NCBI RefSeq assembly: GCF_033242365.1
Contig: NZ_BTHK01000005.1
Span: 106,135 to 170,134, forward strand
Source of the DNA: Lachnoanaerobaculum sanguinis
Lineage (GTDB): Bacteria; Bacillota; Clostridia; Lachnospirales; Lachnospiraceae
Length of the DNA: 64,000 nucleotides
Direction of reading: 5' to 3'
Positions within the stretch are counted from its first letter, which is position 1. Each line of letters opens with the position of its first letter. Shown here piece by piece: positions 18,250 through 26,064 of the stretch. The notes under the pieces were generated by a model, which was not told where the DNA came from, made no database searches, and saw nothing but the letters and a program-made list of their open reading frames with translations. The translations under genes and the position numbers were made by a program.

Positions 18250-20880
18250 ATGGCAAATAAGTGGGTATACCTTTTTACAGAAGGTAACGCAACAATGAGA
18301 AATCTTTTGGGTGGTAAGGGTGCAAACCTTGCAGAGATGACAAATCTCGGTTTACCTGTACCTCAGGGATTCACAATCACAACAGAAGCATGTACTCAGT
18401 ACTATGAGGACGGCGAGAAGATAAATGATGAGATCATGGGTCAAATCATGGAGAATATTACTAAGATGGAAGAAATCACAGGAAAGAAATTCGGTGATAA
18501 GGAAAATCCTCTCTTAGTTTCTGTTCGTTCAGGTGCAAGAGCATCTATGCCGGGTATGATGGATACAATTCTTAACCTCGGTCTTAACGAAGAGGTTGTA
18601 GAGGTTCTGGCTGCAAAGTCAGGTAACCCAAGATGGGCTTATGACTGCTACAGAAGATTTATCCAGATGTTCTCAGACGTAGTTATGGAAGTTGGTAAGA
18701 AGTATTTTGAGGTTCTTATCGACCAGATGAAAGAGAAAAAGGGAGTTACACAGGACGTTGACCTTACAGCTGAAGATTTGAAGGAACTTGCAAATCAGTT
18801 CAAGGCTGAGTATAAGTCAAAAATCGGTTCGGATTTCCCTTCAGATCCTAAGGAACAGCTTATGGCTGCCGTTAAGGCCGTATTCCGTTCATGGGATAAC
18901 CCACGTGCAAATGTATATCGTCGTGACAATGATATTCCATATTCATGGGGTACAGCAGTTAACGTACAGATGATGGCATTCGGTAACATGGGTGATACAT
19001 CAGGTACAGGTGTTGCATTTACAAGAGATCCTGCTACAGGTGAGAAGAAGCTCATGGGTGAGTTCCTTATGAACGCTCAGGGTGAGGACGTTGTTGCAGG
19101 TGTTCGTACACCACAGCATATCGATCAGTTGAAGGAAGTAATGCCTGACGTTTATAACGAGTTCGTTGAGATCTGCCATAAGCTTGAGGATCATTACAGA
19201 GATATGCAGGATATGGAGTTTACTATCGAGGATAGAAAGCTTTACATGTTGCAGACAAGAAACGGTAAGAGAACAGCATTTGCCGCACTTAAGATTGCAT
19301 GTGACCTTGTAGATGAGGGTATGATTGACGAGGCTAAGGCTGTATCAATGATCGAGCCTAGAAACCTTGATACACTTCTTCACCCTACATTTGATACAGA
19401 GGCTGTTAAGAAGGCTACACCTATCGGTAAGGGTCTTGCCGCTTCACCGGGTGCTGCAAGCGGACAGATCGTATTTACAGCAGAGGATGCCAAGACATGG
19501 GCTGATGCAGGTAAGAAGGTTGTTCTTGTAAGACTTGAGACATCACCTGAGGATATCGAGGGTATGAAGGCTTCACAGGGTATCCTTACAGTTCGTGGAG
19601 GTATGACATCACACGCAGCCGTTGTTGCTCGTGGTATGGGTACTTGTTGCGTATCAGGTCTTTCAGAGATTATTATGGATGAAGAGAACAAGAAGTTCGA
19701 GCTCGGCGGAAAGACATTCCACGAGGGAGATGTTATCTCATTCGACGGTACAACAGGAAATGTTTATGACGGTGCTATCCCAACTCAGGAAGCTCAGATC
19801 GCAGGTGAGTTCGGAAGAATCATGGGATGGGCTGATAAGTATAGAAGACTTAAAGTTCGTACAAACGCAGATACACCTGAGGATGCAAGAAAAGCAAGAG
19901 AGCTTGGTGCAGAGGGTATCGGACTTTGCCGTACAGAGCATATGTTCTTTGAGGGCGACAGAATTGACGCATTCAGAGAGATGATCTGTTCAGATACAGT
20001 AGAAGAGAGAGAGAAAGCTCTTGAGAAGATTTTACCTGTACAGCAGGGAGATTTCGAGAAGCTTTACGAGGCACTTGAGGGTAACCCTGTTACAATCAGA
20101 TTCCTTGATCCGCCACTTCATGAGTTCGTTCCTACAGAGGAAGCTGAGATTGAGAAGCTTGCAAAGACTCAGGGCAAGAGCGTAGCACAGATTAAGGCTA
20201 TCATCGCTTCACTTCACGAGTTCAACCCGATGATGGGACACAGAGGACTTCGTCTTGCAGTAACATATCCTGAGATTGCGGTAATGCAGACAAAGGCTGT
20301 TATCAGAGCTGCTATCAATGTAGCTAAGGCTCATCCTGATTGGAACCTTAAGCCTGAGATCATGATTCCGCTTTCATCTGACGCTAAGGAGCTTAAGTAC
20401 GTTAAGGATATCGTTGTTAAGACAGCAGATGAGGAGATTGCGGCAGCAGGCTCAAACATCAAGTATGAAGTTGGTACAATGATTGAGATTCCAAGAGCAT
20501 GTCTTACAGCTGATGAGATCGCTAAGCAGGCTGAATTCTTCTGCTTCGGTACAAACGACCTTACACAGATGACATTCGGTTTCTCAAGAGATGATGCAGG
20601 TAAGTTCCTCAATGCTTACTATGACAGAAAAATCTTCGAGAACGATCCGTTTGCTAAGCTTGACCAGGTTGGTGTCGGCAAGCTTATGAAGATGGCTATC
20701 GAGCTTGGAAAGCAGACAAGACCTGAGATCCACGTAGGTATCTGTGGTGAGCACGGTGGAGATCCTTCATCAGTTGAGTTCTGCCACAAGATCGGTCTTG
20801 ACTATGTGTCATGTTCACCGTTCAGAGTGCCGATTGCAAGACTTGCAGCAGCACAGGCAGCTATTGCTGAGAGAAAGTAA
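18250..20880 (+). CDS. ppdK: Pyruvate, phosphate dikinase
   Basis: This 876-residue enzyme converts PEP, AMP and pyrophosphate to pyruvate, ATP and phosphate (reversible), replacing or complementing pyruvate kinase in anaerobes. The N-terminal ATP-grasp domain starts with LLGGKGANLAEMT. The central swivelling phosphohistidine is in GGMTSHAAVVARGMG, and the C-terminal PEP/pyruvate barrel ends in the catalytic Cys of GICGEHGGDP. Length equals the well-studied Clostridium symbiosum enzyme within a few residues. GGAGG is 9 nt upstream. Codon use (many CGT, GTT, GCT) differs from its neighbours and suggests high expression. Confidence 0.97.
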   Translation: MANKWVYLFTEGNATMRNLLGGKGANLAEMTNLGLPVPQGFTITTEACTQYYEDGEKINDEIMGQIMENITKMEEITGKKFGDKENPLLVSVRSGARASMPGMMDTILNLGLNEEVVEVLAAKSGNPRWAYDCYRRFIQMFSDVVMEVGKKYFEVLIDQMKEKKGVTQDVDLTAEDLKELANQFKAEYKSKIGSDFPSDPKEQLMAAVKAVFRSWDNPRANVYRRDNDIPYSWGTAVNVQMMAFGNMGDTSGTGVAFTRDPATGEKKLMGEFLMNAQGEDVVAGVRTPQHIDQLKEVMPDVYNEFVEICHKLEDHYRDMQDMEFTIEDRKLYMLQTRNGKRTAFAALKIACDLVDEGMIDEAKAVSMIEPRNLDTLLHPTFDTEAVKKATPIGKGLAASPGAASGQIVFTAEDAKTWADAGKKVVLVRLETSPEDIEGMKASQGILTVRGGMTSHAAVVARGMGTCCVSGLSEIIMDEENKKFELGGKTFHEGDVISFDGTTGNVYDGAIPTQEAQIAGEFGRIMGWADKYRRLKVRTNADTPEDARKARELGAEGIGLCRTEHMFFEGDRIDAFREMICSDTVEEREKALEKILPVQQGDFEKLYEALEGNPVTIRFLDPPLHEFVPTEEAEIEKLAKTQGKSVAQIKAIIASLHEFNPMMGHRGLRLAVTYPEIAVMQTKAVIRAAINVAKAHPDWNLKPEIMIPLSSDAKELKYVKDIVVKTADEEIAAAGSNIKYEVGTMIEIPRACLTADEIAKQAEFFCFGTNDLTQMTFGFSRDDAGKFLNAYYDRKIFENDPFAKLDQVGVGKLMKMAIELGKQTRPEIHVGICGEHGGDPSSVEFCHKIGLDYVSCSPFRVPIARLAAAQAAIAERK

Positions 20881-20902
20881 TATAATATATAGATACATTT
20901 TG

Positions 20903-20932
20903 GAGCAGACGCGAGGGCGTCTGCTCTTTTTT
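20903..20932 (+). terminator. Strong terminator of ppdK
   Basis: A perfect 10-bp GC-rich stem (GAGCAGACGC with GCGTCTGCTC, GAGG loop) is followed by six T. Confidence 0.95.
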
Positions 20933-20935
20933 GTA

Positions 20936-20985
20936 GGTTCTTTGTCAAATGTTGGGGTGGGTTGATTTTTCAGCTCACTTTTTAT
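20936..20985 (+). repeat. 50-bp hairpin-bearing direct repeat, copy 1
   Basis: The 50 bp begin GGTTCTTTGTCAAATGTTGG and end in a hairpin (GTGGGTTGA pairing with TCAGCTCAC) plus TTTTT. Copy 2 at 23648 is nearly identical. The outer end resembles the terminal repeats of ISL3-family insertion sequences (inference), but no transposase is nearby. The following 190 bp to the DUF2975 gene show no gene. Confidence 0.8.
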
Positions 20986-21180
20986 TTTACAAAATGTTTT
21001 AATAAATAATATCACCTTACAACTCATCTTAAAAAACAATTCTTAAATGAATCTCAATATTTTTTTATCGAATAACAATACATTTTTATTGCTAAACATT
21101 AAATTATATGTTATCATGTTCCCAGTATTAATGAATTTTTTACAGCTTGTAAATATCTATATGTAAAGTAGGAGGTTGTG

Positions 21181-21654
21181 ATGAATTGGACACAAAATAA
21201 AAGTATAGCTTTATCTAAGGTATGTGTATTTGTTTTTGCCATATTGGGTATACTGCTTAATATTTACATACACCATGATATAAAATTTATTATCTTAAGG
21301 CGCATTTATATTCCTCTTTCCAAGGAAGAACTTATCGGAAAGTATATCATTTTCAGTATGATTGCTGTTTACATACTTGATATACTTGCTTATACCGCAC
21401 TGTTTCTCCTATATAAGCTCTTATGTAATATACATAAGTCTAAAGTATTTATAGCAGAAAATGTCAAGTATCTTAGAATGCTTTCATGGTGCTGTTTTAT
21501 TGTCTCATTTGTATGCTTTATTTTAACATTTTTCTATCTACCTTTTGTATTACTTGTTACAGGCTCTGCATTTATGGCTCTTATACTGAGAGTAGTTAAG
21601 AATGTCTTTACAGAGGCTATAGAAATAAAGCAAGAAAATGAGTATACCATATAA
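21181..21654 (+). CDS. DUF2975 membrane protein
   Basis: This 157-residue protein has four predicted membrane helices (about 10-28, 58-80, 98-118, 120-140) and matches DUF2975 in layout. Members are typically encoded next to a small YozG-like HTH regulator, as here (12-nt gap). AGGAGG is 5 nt before the ATG at 21181; a GTG one codon earlier is less likely. Function is unknown; a membrane sensor or partner of the regulator is inferred only from pairing. Confidence 0.8.
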   Translation: MNWTQNKSIALSKVCVFVFAILGILLNIYIHHDIKFIILRRIYIPLSKEELIGKYIIFSMIAVYILDILAYTALFLLYKLLCNIHKSKVFIAENVKYLRMLSWCCFIVSFVCFILTFFYLPFVLLVTGSAFMALILRVVKNVFTEAIEIKQENEYTI

Positions 21655-21665
21655 GGAGAAAAGTT

Positions 21666-21875
21666 ATGATTATGGTAAATATAGATGTGGTAATGGCAAA
21701 AAGGAAGATGTCTGCCGGAGAGCTTGCCGAGCGAATAGGTATCACAGCTGCCAATTTGTCCATTCTTAAAAATAATAAAGCCAAGGCGGTACGATTCTCC
21801 ACTTTGGAGGCTATATGCAGAGAACTTAACTGCCAAGTGGCAGATATACTGGAATACATACCTGACGAAAACTAA
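21666..21875 (+). CDS. Small Cro/CI-type (YozG-like) helix-turn-helix regulator
   Basis: This 69-residue protein is a single helix-turn-helix DNA-binding domain: MSAGELAERIGITAANLSILKNNK holds the two DNA-contacting helices, followed by FSTLEAICRELNCQVADIL, typical of the HTH_26 group. It is flanked in one operon by DUF2975 and DUF4173 membrane proteins. It probably represses its own operon. AAGGAG lies 6-7 nt before the ATG. Confidence 0.9.
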   Translation: MIMVNIDVVMAKRKMSAGELAERIGITAANLSILKNNKAKAVRFSTLEAICRELNCQVADILEYIPDEN

Positions 21876-21889
21876 AGGAGGTCTTTAAC

Positions 21890-23647
21890 ATGAGCGAAAA
21901 TTTATCAGATAATTATACAGCTATAAATTCAGATAATGATATAACTGCAAATGCAAACAATAATGTATCTGACAGTTCAAACAACACTGCAAGTGCAGGC
22001 AATAATATAGCTGACGGTTCAAACAACACTGCAAGTGCAGGCAATAATATAGCTGACAGTTCAAACAATACTGCAAGTACTCCCACAGTCGGCATTAATA
22101 TGGAGTCTGAAACTTCAAATAAGACTCCAATAAAAAAAGAGCCTAAATATAAGTTTGAAACGTTAGATATAATAATGCTGCCCGTTGTATTTATACTCGC
22201 ATTTTTATGCATAAAATATTATAACTTAAATACAGGTATGGTAACTTTAGGTTTGGGAGCTACCTTATACATAGTACTTTATGTTATCTCAGTGCTTGCA
22301 TATGCTAAATTAAAGGCTGTTAAGTTCAATAGTGAAAGTATTATTTTATCGGTACTTATGATACTTTTAGCCATAAGCTTTACTGTTTTTTATAACTATT
22401 CCCTTAATATATTTATGCAAATAGCTATGAATTTTATGCTTATTTACCTTCCTGTAACGGTATTTAACAAGCTTATAAAAAGCGAAACTTCAGCGCTTAT
22501 ATTATATGACTATATCAATGCACTTGTATTTATTCCTATACATAATGCTACTTCTTTTTGGATTTGCATGTTTTCAAAGAGGGGAAAAAGCACTTCAAGT
22601 ACAAAGACTAAGTACTTTTTGCATATTTTTCTCGGACTTTTGATTGGTACTCCGTTTATAATGATTGTCATTTTCCTGCTTTCAAGTGCAGATGCTACTT
22701 TTAAAAATATTTTTGACCATTTATTCAACTTCGATATCAATGTTCCTGAAAATATAGGAACTCTTATATGGTCACTACCTATGGCAACCTACCTGTACGC
22801 ACTTATCTACGGAAGTTCCATAGAGGATAATTCAAAGTCCTTTAATATAGATAAGTTTAATAAAACCATGGATAATGCAGCTTTCATACCAAGATTTAGT
22901 TTATATACCGTTAATGCAGTTATTTGCTGCTTTTATATTCTTTTTATAGGAATACAGGCTATATATTTTATAGATATTTTAGGCGGTTCTTTGCCGGCTG
23001 ATTTTACCTATTCAGAATATGCAAGACGAGGATTTTTTGAACTTCTGGCTGTTGCCTTAATCAATATAGTATTTATTGCGGTAGCTAAAATTTTTTCAGT
23101 TAAAAATGAAAATAATAAGTATTTGCGTATTCATATAATCCTAAATTCAATATTAACATTGGCACTTATATCGGTTGACTTTGCCAAGATGTATCTGTAT
23201 ATAAGCACTTATGGACTTACAACACTGCGCATAATTCCAAGTGTATTTATGATTTTCTTATGTTTTGTATTTGCCTTTATCATAATGGGAGAATTTAAGA
23301 AGAGCTTTCCTGTTACCAAATTAAGTTTCTATGCAGGAAATATACTTTTTGTACTTCTTTGTCTTGCCAATATAGACGCAGTGGTTGCCGGGTATAATCT
23401 TAATGCCTATATGAACGGTAATCTGCCATACTATGATATATATGATCTTAGGGAAAGTGATATGGCTGCAATGCCTGTTATTTACAAGGCTTGGAAAAAC
23501 AGTTCCGATAAAGAACTTAAAGATAAGCTACACTTCTGCGCAGAAGGTATCATGGGGTATTATTCTTTTGATATAGATGAACCTATCAGTTATAATTACT
23601 CCAGAAATAAGGCTTTCGAAATAAAAAAACATATGAATCTAAATTAA
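21890..23647 (+). CDS. DUF4173-family polytopic membrane protein with repeat N-terminus
   Basis: This 585-residue protein begins with a hydrophilic Asn/Ser/Ala-rich segment (about 1-85) built from a 14-residue tandem repeat, then carries about 11-12 membrane helices with the DUF4173/DUF4153 features LLSSADATF and a NAAFIPRFSLYTVNAVI stretch. AAAGGAGG precedes the ATG. It ends one base before repeat copy 2. Function is unknown. With DUF2975 and the HTH protein it forms a three-gene cassette enclosed by two direct repeats. Confidence 0.82.
   Translation: MSENLSDNYTAINSDNDITANANNNVSDSSNNTASAGNNIADGSNNTASAGNNIADSSNNTASTPTVGINMESETSNKTPIKKEPKYKFETLDIIMLPVVFILAFLCIKYYNLNTGMVTLGLGATLYIVLYVISVLAYAKLKAVKFNSESIILSVLMILLAISFTVFYNYSLNIFMQIAMNFMLIYLPVTVFNKLIKSETSALILYDYINALVFIPIHNATSFWICMFSKRGKSTSSTKTKYFLHIFLGLLIGTPFIMIVIFLLSSADATFKNIFDHLFNFDINVPENIGTLIWSLPMATYLYALIYGSSIEDNSKSFNIDKFNKTMDNAAFIPRFSLYTVNAVICCFYILFIGIQAIYFIDILGGSLPADFTYSEYARRGFFELLAVALINIVFIAVAKIFSVKNENNKYLRIHIILNSILTLALISVDFAKMYLYISTYGLTTLRIIPSVFMIFLCFVFAFIIMGEFKKSFPVTKLSFYAGNILFVLLCLANIDAVVAGYNLNAYMNGNLPYYDIYDLRESDMAAMPVIYKAWKNSSDKELKDKLHFCAEGIMGYYSFDIDEPISYNYSRNKAFEIKKHMNLN
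21971..22084 (+). repeat. 42-bp tandem repeat inside the DUF4173 gene
   Basis: Two full 42-bp units (21971-22012, 22013-22054) and a partial third encode DSSNNTASAGNNIA-type units. They are nearly identical at DNA level, so copy number could vary without shifting the frame. Confidence 0.85.
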
Positions 23648-23697
23648 GGTTCTTTGTCAAGTGTTGGGGTGGGTTGATTTTTCAGCCCACTTTTTAT
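23648..23697 (+). repeat. 50-bp hairpin-bearing direct repeat, copy 2
   Basis: It matches copy 1 at all but a few bases and starts immediately after the DUF4173 stop codon. The hairpin arm is GTGGGTTGA with TCAGCCCAC followed by TTTTT, so it also acts as a plausible terminator for the cassette. It marks the left edge of the defence island. Confidence 0.8.
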
Positions 23698-23704
23698 AAT
23701 TACG

Positions 23705-23863
23705 GGTCTAGCTCCGGGTAATTATATGGCAAGAGATTTCTTTGGCAATACTCCGGCGATTCCAAGAGTAGTACGCCGTATCTGTGAAGAAGTGAAGGCA
23801 GGAAATTTATCTAAAGTATCATTGATTGGGAGAAAATCATCGGACGGGTATAAAATAAAATAG
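23705..23863 (+). pseudogene. Unidentified 3' gene fragment
   Basis: An open frame of 53 codons with no start signal ends at 23863. It begins 8 bp after repeat copy 2, and the downstream ATG at 23726 has no ribosome site. The segment NTPAIPRVVRRICEEVKAG and a basic end (GRKSSDGYKIK) look like the C-terminus of a larger protein that I cannot name. The next 180 bp hold only a 23-codon frame. Confidence 0.4.
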
Positions 23864-24042
23864 GTGCTTTGAAAATAGAAAGAATGCTGACTCAAAATCA
23901 AATATTGGAAGATATTCTTTTTGATTTATTTCCAAATAGTATGTATTATTGTTGATGTAGTTCCTTTGGCATTAACTCGTTATGGAGAGTAAGGTTTATT
24001 TGGGTGGGACTATTAGCAAGAATTTGATTGGAGGAGTGGTTA

Positions 24043-24381
24043 ATGCAAAATTGGGAAATGAATCCGGTAGTGATAAAAAATGATCGATATAAAAGCGCTG
24101 AAATAGCATATATGGAAATACAGAAATACTGTAAAGTTAAGGGATATATGTTTTTTCCTGATATGACAGAAGAAGAATTTGTTAATCTTACTAAGATTAT
24201 GTTTAAAGTGCCGGGATGGTTAGTTCCGTTGGATAGAAAAGAAGAGTTTATTTTAGATAGTAAACTTGGAAAATATCGTGATAAATGGAAAGATTGTTAT
24301 TTAATCTTAGGTGTTTTTCATGCCTTTGAGGACGATGGGAAATGGTACTTCTCTGTTAATATAGATGGAAAAAACATGTGA
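24043..24381 (+). CDS. Hypothetical protein
   Basis: This 112-residue protein is not recognised. It is soluble, with a helical start and a beta-rich, aromatic C-terminal half (WLVPLDRKEEF, GKWYFSVNID). GGAGGAG at 24030-24036 fits the ATG at 24043; a TTG at 24028 would overlap that site. It stands alone between a gene fragment and a degraded 600-bp stretch at the left edge of the defence island, so it could be a small island cargo gene, but no function is supported. Confidence 0.55.
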   Translation: MQNWEMNPVVIKNDRYKSAEIAYMEIQKYCKVKGYMFFPDMTEEEFVNLTKIMFKVPGWLVPLDRKEEFILDSKLGKYRDKWKDCYLILGVFHAFEDDGKWYFSVNIDGKNM

Positions 24382-24921
24382 ATGCCGGCATATAAAAAGC
24401 TTGAAAAATAAGATTTGATGCGTCTTGCTTAGTATTGTTTCGTTAAGTCCGACAGTAGAACTTTTCGTACAGATTTAAATGTGCGTATATTATCATACCG
24501 GAATTCCGTCGTTTCTCTCAAAATCTAGTTTTAGGTGTACAAGAGCGTGCACCTTTGAAAGAGAATGTCGATTTCAGCCTGTGTTAAGTAGAGGAAATTA
24601 AGATTGCTAATGTGAACCGGCTTTTTGGTTGTCATCGCCAGAGATATCAATTTATGGGACTCTCCTATGAAAGAACACCGTCATATGCCCGGTCTTCAGA
24701 GATGGTTAAACTGCCATAAAGATATGGAAATACATGAGAGGTTATCTTTAACTTAGATCATGGTGATATAACTCTCGTATAAATAAGCTGTGTAATTAAT
24801 TCAAATAAAGAGAACTGAAAACGTATTTGAGAAGCAAGTATATCAATAGTTTCATTAACATAAAGAAAATACTTTATATTGTTTAGTTGAGTAGATTTTG
24901 CTTTTAGATTATAGTGATATT
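24382..24921. other. Gene-poor degraded stretch
   Basis: No convincing gene occurs in this 540-bp stretch. A 40-codon open frame without a start (around 24637-24756) and a short hairpin near 24533-24552 (GGTGTAC with GTGCACC, no T run) are the only structures. It looks like decayed DNA. Confidence 0.4.
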
Positions 24922-24956
24922 GTTACATTGACAAGTAACGACAATATAGTTACAAT
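24922..24956 (+). promoter_or_regulatory. Promoter and operator of the DinJ-type antitoxin
   Basis: TTGACA (24928-24933) and TACAAT (24951-24956) are spaced 17 nt. An inverted repeat GTTAC (24922-24926) and GTAAC (24935-24939) encloses the -35. This fits autorepression by a RelB/DinJ-type ribbon-helix-helix antitoxin. Confidence 0.65.
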
Positions 24957-24983
24957 ATTGATATAAGAACGGAGGTAGTACAT

Positions 24984-25289
24984 ATGGAGAAATCGGCAAC
25001 ATTGAACTTAAGAGTAAATCCTACACTAAAGAAAGATGCGGAGTCTATACTTGGACGCTTGGGAGTTCCTATGTCTACGGCTGTAGATATGTTTCTTAAC
25101 CAAATTGTATTGACCGGAGGGATTCCTTTTGCCATAACTTTACCAAGTGCCCCTGAGAGTATTGATATGACTAAAATGAGTCCGGATGAGATTCATGATA
25201 AGTTACAAAGAGGCTATGAATCTTATAAAGAAGGTAGAACACAGAGTGCAGCTAAGGCTTTTGATAAATTTAGAGAGAGTCATAATTGA
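24984..25289 (+). CDS. RelB/DinJ-type antitoxin
   Basis: This 101-residue ribbon-helix-helix antitoxin starts with ATLNLRVNPTLKKDAESILGRLGVPMSTAVDMFLNQI, the DinJ dimer and DNA-binding part, then a flexible tail that in family members wraps the toxin. It normally neutralises a YafQ/RelE-type ribosome-dependent RNase. Its stop overlaps the ATG of what should be the toxin (TGATG), but that gene is broken. AACGGAGG precedes the ATG. A diverged C-terminal copy lies at 36386, on the other side of the DISARM-like operon. Confidence 0.88.
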   Translation: MEKSATLNLRVNPTLKKDAESILGRLGVPMSTAVDMFLNQIVLTGGIPFAITLPSAPESIDMTKMSPDEIHDKLQRGYESYKEGRTQSAAKAFDKFRESHN

Positions 25290-25375
25290 TGGAAAAATAT
25301 AGGGTTGATATTACGGATGAAGCACTAAGATATGGAGATAACTATTTAAGCAGGAGTGGAGATAGTAATGAGTAG
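25289..25375 (+). pseudogene. Truncated RelE/YafQ-type toxin remnant
   Basis: The frame opens MEKYRVDITDEALR, typical of RelE/ParE toxin N-termini, then shifts: the next frame reads DMEITI and stops. Only about 14-20 residues of the toxin fold remain, and no catalytic residues. The antitoxin upstream is therefore orphaned. Confidence 0.65.
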
Positions 25376-25538
25376 AAAATTTGATGATTTCTTAAATGAA
25401 CAACTTAATGATGCTGAAATTAGAAGCGAATATGAAGCGTTGCAACCGGAACATGCCTTGATACAGGATATGATTGATGCAGGAGGCGATATCATCAAAA
25501 TAGAAAATTTGAATAGTAAAATTGTAAGTAATGCCTGA
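25368..25538 (+). pseudogene. HigA-like antitoxin lacking its HTH core
   Basis: The 56-residue frame begins MSRKFDDFLNEQLNDAEI and continues EYEALQPEHALIQDMIDA, as in HigA-type (XRE) antitoxins. The family continues with a helix-turn-helix of about 20 residues, but here it jumps straight to GGDIIKIENLNSKI, matching the segment after the HTH. The likely cause is an in-frame deletion. It overlaps the toxin remnant and ends at a terminator. It could still be translated but should not bind DNA. Confidence 0.6.
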
Positions 25539-25561
25539 TTATAAGTCAGGCATTATTTTTT
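25530..25561 (+). terminator. Terminator after the toxin-antitoxin remnants
   Basis: AATGCCTGA (25530-25538) pairs with TCAGGCATT (25546-25554), followed by ATTTTTT. A diverged equivalent follows the second antitoxin copy at 36568. Confidence 0.85.
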
Positions 25562-25836
25562 ATGCTGTTTAATATTATTGCCTATGGCAAGGTTTTCAGA
25601 TTATCTGATTTTAATAAACAATATAGAGATTAATATTATATTTTTGGAACTTGTATACTGAATCGAGAACATCAGGCAGGTGCTTATAGTACTCTGTAGT
25701 GTAAGTATACTTTTATAAAGAGTTTTAGCAAAATAGGTAGGGTGATAAATCGATAGCTTAAATCGACTATAAAAATTAACAAATAAAGAATAGATTTAGT
25801 ATAGTGGAACATTGTATTTTACTATCTAAAGAGTTA

Positions 25837-25866
25837 TTGTGACTATTAGTCTAATTGTGATATACT
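25837..25866 (+). promoter_or_regulatory. Candidate promoter of the DISARM-like operon
   Basis: TTGTGA (25837-25842) and TATACT (25861-25866) are spaced 18 nt, about 200 nt upstream of the first large gene. The preceding 270 bp (25562-25836) contain no gene, but 25648-25676 resembles sequence at 36614-36642. Confidence 0.45.
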
Positions 25867-25895
25867 TTCAATAGGTTAGCGTTTTTGTTTTACGC

Positions 25896-26033
25896 ATGAA
25901 AGAGCGGCTAAGTGAAATGAAGAAACATGTTCATTTCATACAATGGTTATGTAAGATGTTGATTGACAAGAATACGTATAAAATTGATCTTGCTACTGAA
26001 TTGACTGTGCGTTCGATTATGATAGACAAATAA
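25896..26033 (+). CDS. Small protein, possibly a truncated HTH regulator
   Basis: This 45-residue frame lies between the candidate promoter and the DISARM-like operon. The order of residues (FIQWLCKMLIDKNTYKID, then LATELTVRSIMID) resembles the N-terminal winged helix of DeoR/WYL-type regulators, which often sit in front of defence operons. The WYL domain is absent and no ribosome site is clear. This may be a remnant or chance; homology is a weak visual judgement. Confidence 0.3.
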   Translation: MKERLSEMKKHVHFIQWLCKMLIDKNTYKIDLATELTVRSIMIDK

Positions 26034-26064
26034 GAATTAGATAGTTTATGGGGGTGCTATACAG

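Noticed and set aside
21971..22084. 42-bp tandem repeats as a CRISPR array
   Set aside because: Units are contiguous without spacers, lie in a coding frame and there are no cas genes.
20936..23697. Repeat copies 1 and 2 as the two ends of one insertion sequence
   Set aside because: IS ends are inverted relative to each other; these are in the same orientation and no transposase lies between them.
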